Assembly (NCBI GenBank): GCA_900769535.1
Contig: CAAGHB010000114.1
Span: 1-23,817, forward strand
Reading direction: 5' to 3'
DNA length: 23,817 nucleotides
Origin: Clostridia bacterium
GTDB lineage: Bacteria; Bacillota; Clostridia; Oscillospirales; Acutalibacteraceae
The position numbers and the translations under genes are program-made. Positions 15,859 through 22,335 of the stretch are shown here, one piece after another; positions within the stretch are counted from its first letter, which is position 1, and the number at the start of each line of letters is the position of its first letter. The notes below the pieces were generated by a model. That model was not told the DNA's origin. It worked only from the letters and a program-made list of their open reading frames with translations, and did not search any database.

Positions 15859-15885
15859 AATAATAGTAGTATTTTCTTTTAATTT

Positions 15886-15906
15886 GTGTTATTTTATTTA
15901 TAACAC
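15886..15906 (+). promoter_or_regulatory. Inverted repeat before the DUF554 gene
   Basis: GTGTTAT (15886-15892) and ATAACAC (15900-15906) are perfect 7-bp arms around a 7-base spacer in the 68-base gap. There is no T-run, so it resembles an operator or leader hairpin more than a terminator. Confidence 0.35.
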
Positions 15907-15926
15907 GTAATTGAAGAAGGTTTAAT

Positions 15927-16625
15927 ATGTTAGGCGTTATCGTAAATACAATCACAGTTATACTCGGCAGCACAATCGGTCTTTTATTTAAAAAGAATAT
16001 CCCCGAACGAATCTCAAAAGCCGTAATGACCGGAATAGGTCTGTGCACAATCTATATTGGTATTTCGGGCGTTATTGAATGTAATGATGCACTGACTTTA
16101 ATTATTTCGATTGTCCTCGGTGCCGCAATCGGCACATTGCTTAAAATTGACGACGGAATAAATAAGGTCGGTGATTTTATATCCCATAGGTTCAAAAAAT
16201 CGAGTAAAAGCGCTTTAATAACGGAGGGCTTTGTAACAGCTTGTCTTGTCTTTTGTATCGGAGCCATGACTATTACCGGCTCGATTGAGGCAGGACTGAA
16301 TAACAACAACGAAATTCTTTATACGAAGTCCTTGCTGGACCTTATTTCATCAGCAATGCTTGCTGTAAGTCTCGGAGTCGGCGTATTGTTTGCATCCGCT
16401 TTTGTGTTAATATTCCAAGGCGGTCTTGTCCTATTATCACAGCTGCTGTCAAATGTACTTACCGACCCTGCCCTTATTACGTCAATTACAAGCACAGGCG
16501 GATTATTGATATTAGCACTTGGACTCAATTTAATTGGTGTAACGAAAATTAAAGTGGCTGATTATTTGCCGTCGATTATAATTTCGCCGTTTATATATTC
16601 ACTTTTACTGATGATAATGGGTTGA
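15927..16625 (+). CDS. DUF554 family membrane protein
   Basis: The 232-residue protein is almost entirely hydrophobic, with about six or seven membrane segments. It opens MLGVIVNTITVILGSTIGLLF and contains GLCTIYIGISG and TEGFVTACLVFCIGAMTITGSIEAGL, the hallmark blocks of DUF554 (YdfK/YqgA-like proteins). The family's role is not established; transport has been suggested from topology. An AGAAGG ribosome site sits 6 bases before the ATG. Its stop TGA forms part of the -35 box of the folT promoter, so the genes are adjacent but folT has its own control. Family assignment is confident; function is not. Confidence 0.88.
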   Translation: MLGVIVNTITVILGSTIGLLFKKNIPERISKAVMTGIGLCTIYIGISGVIECNDALTLIISIVLGAAIGTLLKIDDGINKVGDFISHRFKKSSKSALITEGFVTACLVFCIGAMTITGSIEAGLNNNNEILYTKSLLDLISSAMLAVSLGVGVLFASAFVLIFQGGLVLLSQLLSNVLTDPALITSITSTGGLLILALGLNLIGVTKIKVADYLPSIIISPFIYSLLLMIMG

Positions 16626-16650
16626 CATACAGGTTTTTGAGTATTATAAT
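16622..16650 (+). promoter_or_regulatory. Perfect consensus sigma-A promoter of folT
   Basis: TTGACA (16622-16627) and TATAAT (16645-16650) are separated by exactly 17 bases. The -35 box overlaps the stop codon of the DUF554 gene. The transcript would begin just before the THF aptamer. Confidence 0.88.
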
Positions 16651-16664
16651 GTTTTAAAAATTCA

Positions 16665-16759
16665 ACAGAGTAGGTTTGCAAGCGTTAAGTGTCGTGTGAA
16701 CGGGGAGTTGTCACATGAACGAAAAGATTTCTTGCGATGAGCAAACCGCATCCCGCTGT
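16665..16759 (+). ncRNA. Tetrahydrofolate (THF) riboswitch aptamer, folT class
   Basis: The sequence carries the conserved core of the folT-type THF riboswitch: GAGTAG (16668-16673), GCGTTAAGTGT and CCGCATCCCG. Helices can be drawn: P1 ACAG 16665-16668 with CTGT 16756-16759; P2 GGTTTGC 16673-16679 with GCAAACC 16741-16747; P3 CGTGTGA 16693-16699 with TCACATG 16711-16717. The known long-range pseudoknot appears as CGGG 16701-16704 with CCCG 16752-16755. It sits between a consensus promoter and folT, the expected context. Recognition is from motif memory and helix drawing, not a covariance search. Confidence 0.9.
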
Positions 16760-16827
16760 GTAAATCATAAGGAAATAAACTTCTTATAATTACAGCTCAC
16801 AGGATGTCATTATAAGGAGGTTTATTT
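16755..16827 (+). promoter_or_regulatory. folT leader: Riboswitch expression platform: Shine-Dalgarno sequestor and competing anti-sequestor
   Basis: The sequestor is a long helix of AAATAAACTTCTTATAAT (16773-16790) with 16809-16827. It buries the AAGGAGG Shine-Dalgarno (16814-16820) with one bulged G (16817) and an 18-base loop. The competing helix pairs GCTGT/AA (16755-16763) with TTACAGC (16790-16796) and ATAAGGAA (16767-16774) with TTCTTAT (16781-16787). The same CTGT is the 3' strand of aptamer P1. THF binding should therefore free the anti-SD strand and block folT translation. Confidence 0.75.
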
Positions 16828-16830
16828 ATT

Positions 16831-17373
16831 TTGAAAACATTTTTTAAATCAAGATTTTCTGTTGCAAACTATAAGTTGTTCGATTTTATATTAATCGCAC
16901 TTTTTATAGCGTTGGAAATTGTTTTAGACCGTTTTTTATCCATAAATCAGTGGAATATTAAGATTGGTATTGGCTTTTTGCCAACTGCAATTATCGCATA
17001 TCACTATGGAGCCACAGGCGCTATTATTACAGCCGCAATGTCCGATTTTATTGGTGCAATTCTCTTCCCTTTTGGCCCATACTACTTTCCTTTTACCGCA
17101 GCTGCGGCGATAAATGGATTGATTTTGGGTTTATTTCTTTATAAGAACAGAAAGTTTATTAACGTTTTCCTTTCAGCAATTTTAAGTGGTACAATTTGCA
17201 CCTTACTTCTCAACACACATTTTATTTGCACATTGTACGGCGGAAATTATGTTGCGGTAATGACATCACGAATTCCGCAATTTTTATTCACACTCGTTGC
17301 AGAAATCATATTGTTTAGATATTTATATGTTTTTGACCTAGCTTTTGGAAAAAATACTTGTAAATCAAGGTGA
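16831..17373 (+). CDS. folT: Folate ECF transporter substrate-binding subunit FolT
   Basis: FolT is the membrane S component that captures folate and docks onto the shared ECF energising module (EcfT plus two ATPases), which is not in this window. The 180-residue protein has about six membrane segments. It has the folate-S-component block IKIGIGFLPTAIIAYHYG (43-60), preceded by ALEIVLDRFLSI, a loop MSDFIGAILFPFGPYYFPF, and TSRIPQ before the last helix. The start is TTG at 16831, placed 10 bases after AAGGAGG; no ATG fits. The upstream THF riboswitch makes the folate assignment firm. The DUF436 gene overlaps its end. Confidence 0.93.
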   Translation: MKTFFKSRFSVANYKLFDFILIALFIALEIVLDRFLSINQWNIKIGIGFLPTAIIAYHYGATGAIITAAMSDFIGAILFPFGPYYFPFTAAAAINGLILGLFLYKNRKFINVFLSAILSGTICTLLLNTHFICTLYGGNYVAVMTSRIPQFLFTLVAEIILFRYLYVFDLAFGKNTCKSR

Positions 17374-17378
17374 TAATT

Positions 17379-17924
17379 TTGTTAAATGAATTATATAATC
17401 AGGCAAATCTTGCCGCAAAAGAGATTATCGAAACCGCAAAGTTAAAAAGCGGCAATATTCTCGTCGTTGGTTGTTCATCCAGTGAAATTGCCGGTCAAAA
17501 AATAGGCACATTTTCAAATATTGACGTCGCAAAGGCTGTATTCGACGGAATTTATGACGCATTAAACGAAAGAGGCATTTATCTTGCCGCACAGTGCTGT
17601 GAACATTTAAATCGTGCAATTATTATTGAACGCGAAGCAGTTATCAATCAGGATATTGTTAACGTAGTACCGATGATAAAGGCCGGTGGTTCATTCGCAA
17701 CTACGGCGTATAATTCGTTTAATGACCCCGTAGCAGTCGAAATGATTAAGGCCGACGCAGGACTCGATATTGGCGGAACGCTAATAGGAATGCACCTTAA
17801 ACACGTTGCAGTGCCGGTTAGATTATCGGTAAAATCGATTGGCCAAGCTCCCCTATTAGCCGCGAGAACTAGACCTAAATTTATCGGCGGAATAAGAGCG
17901 AATTACGACGAAAACCTCGGTTAA
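17379..17924 (+). CDS. ywlG: DUF436 / UPF0340 family protein, YwlG-like
   Basis: The 181-residue soluble protein matches the YwlG family (TIGR01440). Visible family blocks include ILVVGCSSSEIAGQKIG, LAAQCCEHLNRAIIIERE, VPMIKAGGSFATTAYN, DAGLDIGGTLIGMHLKHVAVPVR and ARTRPKFIGGIRANY. Its biochemical function is not established. The frame is open from GTG 17370 (overlapping the folT stop as GTGA), but TTG 17379 is preferred: AAGGTG lies 6 bases upstream, whereas GTG has no ribosome site. It appears co-transcribed with folT and so under the same riboswitch transcript, though only folT's Shine-Dalgarno is sequestered. A strong bidirectional terminator follows. Confidence 0.88.
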   Translation: MLNELYNQANLAAKEIIETAKLKSGNILVVGCSSSEIAGQKIGTFSNIDVAKAVFDGIYDALNERGIYLAAQCCEHLNRAIIIEREAVINQDIVNVVPMIKAGGSFATTAYNSFNDPVAVEMIKADAGLDIGGTLIGMHLKHVAVPVRLSVKSIGQAPLLAARTRPKFIGGIRANYDENLG

Positions 17925-17932
17925 ATAATGAT

Positions 17933-17971
17933 AAAAAAAGAACTCGTACGTTTCGTACGAGTTCTTTTTTT
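17933..17971. terminator. Bidirectional terminator between the DUF436 gene and pnp
   Basis: A perfect 18-bp inverted repeat, A7 plus GAACTCGTACG (17933-17950) and its complement ending in T7 (17954-17971), with a 3-base loop. The A- and T-runs make it functional on both strands for the two convergent genes. Confidence 0.95.
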
Positions 17972-17979
17972 ATATTAAA

Positions 17980-20160
17980 TTAGTCGTGCTTTTTAAAGGG
18001 ACGTTTTCCGCCGGGCTTTCTCTGAGGGCGGTCCTCTGAAATATCATTTTCGGGAACCATTCCGTCAAGCTCAATAAGAGCATCACGACGCGAGAGATTC
18101 ACTCTGTCTCTGTCATCAATTTCGGTAACCTTTACCTTAATTTGATCGCCGACAGTAACAACGTCCTCAACCTTTTCGGTGCGCTTAACGTCGAGCTTCG
18201 AGATGTGAACAAGTCCTTCAATTCCGGGAGCAATTTCAACGAATGCACCAAAGTCCATGATACGTGTAACGATACCGCGATAGAATGCGCCAACCTCGGG
18301 ACCGTTTGCAATCATGCCGATAACTTCTTTTGCTGCCTCAGCTTTTGCAAGGTCGAGTGTCGAAATATAAACTCTTCCGTCCTCTTCGATATTGATGGTG
18401 CAGTCAAACTGCTCCTGTAACTTCTGAATAACCTTGCCCTGCTTACCGATAACGTCACCAATCTTATCGGGGCTAATCTGAGTTGTAATCATCTTAGGTG
18501 CATAAGGCGAGAGTTCAGCTCTGGGTTCAGGAATACATTTGAGCATAATTTCGTCAAGGATATAAAGACGTGCCTTGTGTGTCTTTTCGAGAGCTTCTTT
18601 GATAATTTCAGGAGTAAGGCCGTGTACTTTAAGGTCCATCTGGATTGATGTGATACCCTGATGTGTACCGGCAACCTTGAAGTCCATATCGCCATAGAAA
18701 TCTTCGAGTCCCTGAATGTCAACCATTGTCATAAAGTCGCCGTTATCGCCTGTGATAAGACCGCAGGAAATACCTGCAACAGGTGCTTTAATCGGAACAC
18801 CGGCGGCCATAAGAGCAAGTGTAGAACCACAAACTGAACCCTGTGAGGTTGAGCCGTTTGATGAAAGAACTTCGGATACGACGCGGATAGCATACGGAAA
18901 TTCTTCAACCGAAGGAATTACCGGTAAAAGTGACTTTTCAGCCAATGCGCCGTGGCCGATTTCGCGACGGCCGGGACCTCTCGACGGCTTTGTTTCGCCA
19001 ACCGAGTATGACGGGAAATTGTAATGGTGGATATATCTCTTTTCTACCTGCTCGTCGATGCCGTCAAGCTTCTGTGCATCAGCCATCGGAGCAAGAGTAG
19101 CGATTGAAAGAACCTGAGTCTGACCGCGGGTAAAAAGACCTGAGCCGTGAACACGGGGTAAAAGGTCAACCTGAGCGTTAAGGGGACGAATTTCGTCAAT
19201 TCCACGTCCGTCAACGCGCTTTTTCTCGTCCTTTAACCATGCGCGAACAACGTGCTTCTGAACGAGATACATAATTTCGTCAAGCTTTGCTTCCTTGCCT
19301 TCAAAGCGTTCATCAAACTTTTCGTGAACGGCGGCATAAATCGGTAAGAGAGCAGCATCTCTAACGAGCTTATCATCGGTATCGAGCGCCTTCTTAACGT
19401 CTTCGATACAGAATTCCTCGATTTCGGCCATGATTGCGGGATCGGGATCGTTTGATTCGAACTCGAACTTCGGCTTACCGATTTCGGCTACGATGCCGTT
19501 GATAAATGCAACAACCTCTTTATTAACCTCGTGCGCCTTCATAATAGCGTCAAACATAACCTCGTCAGAAACCTGGTCGGCACCTGCTTCAATCATAGCA
19601 ACAAGGTCGGCCGTAGAAGCAACGGTAACGTCCATTCGGCTCTTTGCGCGCTGTTCAAGTGTCGGGTTGATAACGATTTCGTCATCAACAAGACCAACCT
19701 TTACACCGCTGATAGGGCCGGCCCACGGAATATCGGAAATAGCGATAGCAGCCGAAACACCGATCATTGCTGCAACTTCTGGGCTGCAATCGGGGTCAAC
19801 CGACATAACGGTAGCAACAACCGAGCAATCGTTTCTCATATCCTTCGGAAAAAGAGGACGGATAGGACGGTCGATGCAACGCGATGTGAGGATTGCCTTT
19901 TCGCTCGGTCTGCTTTCTCTTCTCTGGAAGGAGCCGGGAATACGACCTACTGAATACATTTTTTCTTCATAATCAACAGAAAGCGGGAAAAAGTCAACTC
20001 CCTCTCTCGGCTTTGCGGATGCGGTAACGTTACAGAGAACTGATGTTTCTCCGTATGTTGCAAGTACGGATGCGTTGGCAAGCTGTGCCATTTTACCGGT
20101 TTCGAGTTTGAGCTTTCTGCCGGCAAGTGTGGTTTCATAAACCTTGTAGTTTTCGAACAT
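17980..20160 (-). CDS. pnp: Polynucleotide phosphorylase (PNPase)
   Basis: PNPase degrades RNA 3' to 5' using phosphate. The 726-residue protein has two RNase PH domains (about 10-145 and 315-540) linked by an all-helical segment. The catalytic block EDFYGDMDFKVAGT is at 486-499 (D487, D491, D493), and phosphate-binding GSTSQGS is at 436-442. A KH domain with GKQG (572-575) and an S1 domain (GAFYRGIVTRIMDFGAFVEI, from 624) follow, then a basic tail RKPGGKRPFKKHD. A GGAGG lies 7 bases before the ATG. It follows rpsO, the classic rpsO-pnp order, but a terminator and a long leader hairpin lie between them. Identity is certain. Confidence 0.98.
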   Translation of the reverse strand: MFENYKVYETTLAGRKLKLETGKMAQLANASVLATYGETSVLCNVTASAKPREGVDFFPLSVDYEEKMYSVGRIPGSFQRRESRPSEKAILTSRCIDRPIRPLFPKDMRNDCSVVATVMSVDPDCSPEVAAMIGVSAAIAISDIPWAGPISGVKVGLVDDEIVINPTLEQRAKSRMDVTVASTADLVAMIEAGADQVSDEVMFDAIMKAHEVNKEVVAFINGIVAEIGKPKFEFESNDPDPAIMAEIEEFCIEDVKKALDTDDKLVRDAALLPIYAAVHEKFDERFEGKEAKLDEIMYLVQKHVVRAWLKDEKKRVDGRGIDEIRPLNAQVDLLPRVHGSGLFTRGQTQVLSIATLAPMADAQKLDGIDEQVEKRYIHHYNFPSYSVGETKPSRGPGRREIGHGALAEKSLLPVIPSVEEFPYAIRVVSEVLSSNGSTSQGSVCGSTLALMAAGVPIKAPVAGISCGLITGDNGDFMTMVDIQGLEDFYGDMDFKVAGTHQGITSIQMDLKVHGLTPEIIKEALEKTHKARLYILDEIMLKCIPEPRAELSPYAPKMITTQISPDKIGDVIGKQGKVIQKLQEQFDCTINIEEDGRVYISTLDLAKAEAAKEVIGMIANGPEVGAFYRGIVTRIMDFGAFVEIAPGIEGLVHISKLDVKRTEKVEDVVTVGDQIKVKVTEIDDRDRVNLSRRDALIELDGMVPENDISEDRPQRKPGGKRPFKKHD

Positions 20161-20186
20161 TTTTTAACCTCCATAAATTTTATATT

Positions 20187-20273
20187 TACGGGGTATTCGG
20201 GGTTTAGCAATAAATTCTTTGTCGAATATATCGGCAAACAATTCACTGCTAAAAACCGTAATTATACCCCGTA
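20187..20273 (-). promoter_or_regulatory. pnp leader: Long leader hairpin upstream of pnp
   Basis: In the minus-strand RNA TACGGGGTAT (20273-20264) pairs with ATACCCCGTA (20196-20187). TTTAGCA (20253-20247) pairs with TGCTAAA (20209-20203), AATT with AATT, and TTTGCCGA (20238-20231) with TCGACAAA (20225-20218, one mismatch). No T-run follows, so it is not a terminator. It ends about 26 bases before the pnp start codon. Confidence 0.7.
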
Positions 20274-20300
20274 TTTAACAATAATTTTGTGCCATTACAA
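20272..20300 (-). promoter_or_regulatory. Possible promoter between the rpsO terminator and pnp
   Basis: On the minus strand TTGTAA (20300-20295) and TAAATA (20277-20272) are 17 bases apart, with TGT before the -10. A start from here would fall inside the 5' arm of the leader hairpin, so read-through from rpsO is an equally good source of pnp mRNA. Confidence 0.4.
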
Positions 20301-20307
20301 AGCAAAA

Positions 20308-20339
20308 GCAGACCGATTCGGGAAATCAAATCGGTCTGC
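20308..20339 (-). terminator. Terminator after rpsO
   Basis: GCAGACCGATT (20308-20318) and AATCGGTCTGC (20329-20339) form a perfect 11-bp stem with a 10-base loop, 10 bases beyond the rpsO stop. On the minus strand TTTTGCTTTG follows. The interrupted T-run suggests partial read-through into pnp. Confidence 0.75.
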
Positions 20340-20349
20340 GACTGTGATA

Positions 20350-20613
20350 TTACTTACGAATACCAAGCTTTGCAATAATTGCACGGTATCTCTCGATATC
20401 CTTCTTCTGAAGGTAAGAGAGAAGGTTGCGACGATGACCAACCATCTTGTGAAGTCCACGACGTGAATGATGGTCATTCTTGTGAACCTTGAGATGCTCG
20501 GTAAGGTCAGCAATACGCTTTGTAAGTACAGCAATCTGTACCTCAGGAGAACCGGTGTCACCTTCGTGAGTAGCATTCTCCTGCATTATAGCGGTCTTTT
20601 CCTCTTTAAGCAT
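20350..20613 (-). CDS. rpsO: 30S ribosomal protein S15
   Basis: S15 binds the central domain of 16S rRNA early in 30S assembly. The 87-residue protein shows the whole family signature: THEGDTGSPEVQIAVLTKRI, HKNDHHSRRGLHKMVGHRRNLLSYL and DIERYRAIIAKLGIRK. The frame extends to a GTG at 20622, but the ATG at 20613 is chosen: that GTG is itself part of the AGAGGTG ribosome site 6 bases before the ATG, and the resulting length matches the usual 87-89 residues. A near-consensus promoter gives a leader of about 100 bases that can form stems, a place where S15 autoregulates in other bacteria. Confidence 0.97.
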   Translation of the reverse strand: MLKEEKTAIMQENATHEGDTGSPEVQIAVLTKRIADLTEHLKVHKNDHHSRRGLHKMVGHRRNLLSYLQKKDIERYRAIIAKLGIRK

Positions 20614-20640
20614 TGTTTTCACCTCTTTAATAAATTTATT

Positions 20641-20700
20641 TCGATAAAACCGAGTAAAAGGTATCAGGTGATTCCGCGAAAAGCGGCATAAACCTTAAAC
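20641..20700 (-). promoter_or_regulatory. rpsO 5' leader with stem-loops (possible S15 autoregulatory site)
   Basis: The transcript leader of about 100 nt holds CCGC/GCGG arms (20674-20677, 20683-20686) inside an outer AAGGT/ACCTT-type stem (20658-20662 with 20692-20696), and a TCGATAAAACCGA mini-hairpin (20641-20653). S15 binds folded leaders in other bacteria; a match to a known Firmicute S15 leader class is not established here. Confidence 0.4.
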
Positions 20701-20721
20701 ACAGAATTACGAACAGTAGAG

Positions 20722-20750
20722 ATTATAACACACTGAGGCCGATTTGTAAA
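20722..20750 (-). promoter_or_regulatory. Promoter of rpsO
   Basis: On the minus strand TTTACA (20750-20745) and TATAAT (20727-20722) are 17 bases apart, with an extended TGT before the -10. It is divergent from the glyQS promoter, about 55 bases away. Confidence 0.8.
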
Positions 20751-20805
20751 GTATTTTTTTATGTAAACTTTATTTTATTCATATATGTTTAAATTATTAA
20801 ATTAC

Positions 20806-20834
20806 TTGACTTTGTTAAATATATAACTTATTAT
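20806..20834 (+). promoter_or_regulatory. Promoter of glyQS
   Basis: TTGACT (20806-20811) and TATTAT (20829-20834) are 17 bases apart. The leader is only about 37 bases, too short for a T-box element. GAGGTG lies 11 bases before the ATG. Confidence 0.7.
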
Positions 20835-20877
20835 ATTAACTGTATAATTTTTACTACTGTTGAGGTGTAGATTTTAA

Positions 20878-22281
20878 ATGAAGAACAACGAAAAAACAAT
20901 GGAGAAAATCGTTGCATTATGCAAGGGTCGCGGATTTATCTTTGCCGGCTCCGAAATTTACGGCGGCTTAGCCAACACTTGGGACTACGGTCCTCTCGGT
21001 GCCGAGCTCAAAAACAACGTTAAAAAAGCTTGGTGGAAAAAATTCGTTCAAGAAAATAAATATAACGTCGGACTCGATTCCGCTATACTTATGAATCCTC
21101 AGACATGGGTTGCTTCGGGACATCTCGGCGGATTTTCGGATCCTCTTATGGATTGCCGCGAATGTAAAGAGCGTTTCAGAGCCGACAAGCTTATCGAGGA
21201 TTGGACAGCCGAAAACGCTGTAACGCTTGAAAAGCCGATTGACGCATTTTCACAGCAGGAAATGAAGGATTTTATCGAAAACAACAATATTCCCTGTCCC
21301 ACCTGCGGAAAGCATAATTTTACCGATATTCGCCAGTTCAACCTTATGTTTAAGACATTCCAGGGCGTTACCGAGGACGCAAAAAACACGGTTTATCTCC
21401 GTCCCGAAACAGCACAGGGTATTTTCGTAAACTTCCCGAATGTTCAAAGAGCAAGCAGAAAAAAGCTTCCCTTCGGCATCGGCCAGATCGGTAAATCATT
21501 CAGAAACGAAATCACACCGGGTAACTTCATTTTCCGCGTACGCGAATTTGAACAGATGGAACTCGAATTCTTCTGCCAGCCGGGAACCGACCTCGAATGG
21601 TTTGCTTATTGGCGTAATTTCTGCCACCAATGGCTGCTTTCTCTCGGTATCAAAGACGAAAATCTCCGTCTCCGCGACCATGACCCCGAGGAGCTTTGCT
21701 TCTATTCAAAGGCAACAACCGACTTTGAATTCCTGTTCCCGTTCGGCTGGGGTGAGCTTTGGGGCGTTGCCGACAGAACCGATTACGACCTTTCTCAGCA
21801 TGCTGAGCATTCAGGAAAGGATATGACCTATTTCGACCAGGAAAAGAACGAGCATTACATCCCTTATGTAATCGAGCCGTCACTTGGTGTAGAAAGATCA
21901 GTGCTCGCATTCCTTTGTGACGCTTATGACGAAGAGATTGTTGACGCCGAAAAGAACGATATACGCGTTGTTTTACGCTTCCACCCTGCTCTTGCTCCGT
22001 TTAAGGCGGCAGTACTTCCCCTTTCAAAGAAACTCAGCGAAAAAGCAATAGAGATTCAGCAGGAATTGGCAAAATACTTTATGGTTGATTTTGACGATGC
22101 CGGCTCAATCGGTAAGAGATATCGCAGAGAGGACGAAATTGGTACTCCCTTCTGTATCACATACGATTTCGAAAGTGAAAATGACGGCTGTGTTACAGTT
22201 CGTGATCGCGATACAATGCAGCAGGAAAGAATTAAAATCGAAGACCTCAAAGCATATATCGAAAGCAAAATTGAATTCTAA
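20878..22281 (+). CDS. glyQS: Glycyl-tRNA synthetase, single-chain dimeric class II type
   Basis: The enzyme charges tRNA-Gly with glycine in the cytoplasm. The 467-residue protein opens with KIVALCKGRGFIFAGSEIYGG and WDYGPLGAELKNNVK (motif 1 region). An insertion with a zinc-type cysteine set follows (CRECKERF near residue 90 and CPTCGKHNF near 142). It then has motif 2 GKSFRNEITPGNFIFRVREFEQMELEFF (about 205-232) and motif 3 EPSLGVERSVLAFL (about 332-345), ending with an anticodon-binding domain (APFKAAVLPL... DAGSIGKRYRREDEIGTPFCITYD). This is the Gram-positive/archaeal-type homodimer rather than the alpha2beta2 GlyQ/GlyS form. It is monocistronic, with its own promoter and a strong terminator. 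Confidence 0.97.
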   Translation: MKNNEKTMEKIVALCKGRGFIFAGSEIYGGLANTWDYGPLGAELKNNVKKAWWKKFVQENKYNVGLDSAILMNPQTWVASGHLGGFSDPLMDCRECKERFRADKLIEDWTAENAVTLEKPIDAFSQQEMKDFIENNNIPCPTCGKHNFTDIRQFNLMFKTFQGVTEDAKNTVYLRPETAQGIFVNFPNVQRASRKKLPFGIGQIGKSFRNEITPGNFIFRVREFEQMELEFFCQPGTDLEWFAYWRNFCHQWLLSLGIKDENLRLRDHDPEELCFYSKATTDFEFLFPFGWGELWGVADRTDYDLSQHAEHSGKDMTYFDQEKNEHYIPYVIEPSLGVERSVLAFLCDAYDEEIVDAEKNDIRVVLRFHPALAPFKAAVLPLSKKLSEKAIEIQQELAKYFMVDFDDAGSIGKRYRREDEIGTPFCITYDFESENDGCVTVRDRDTMQQERIKIEDLKAYIESKIEF

Positions 22282-22291
22282 TTTATAACAT

Positions 22292-22325
22292 AAAAAAAGA
22301 CGCCTTATGAAAGGCGTCTTTTTTT
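22292..22325. terminator. Bidirectional terminator between glyQS and the pseudokinase gene
   Basis: A7-GACGCC (22292-22304) and GGCGTC-T7 (22313-22325) form a perfect 13-bp stem with an 8-base loop. A- and T-runs serve both convergent genes. Confidence 0.95.
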
Positions 22326-22335
22326 ATACGATAAG

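Noticed and set aside
19430..19972. A 180-codon open frame on the plus strand inside pnp
   Set aside because: It lies entirely opposite the certain pnp coding frame, has no ribosome site or promoter, and its translation is low-complexity Ser/Thr/Ala, as expected from antisense of a conserved gene.
20614..20622. GTG at 20622 as the rpsO start
   Set aside because: The GTG is part of the AGAGGTG ribosome binding site for the ATG at 20613, and S15 proteins do not usually carry the extra residues.
20750..20877. A possible T-box upstream of glyQS
   Set aside because: The gap after the promoter is only about 40 bases and there is no T-box consensus or terminator/antiterminator pair.
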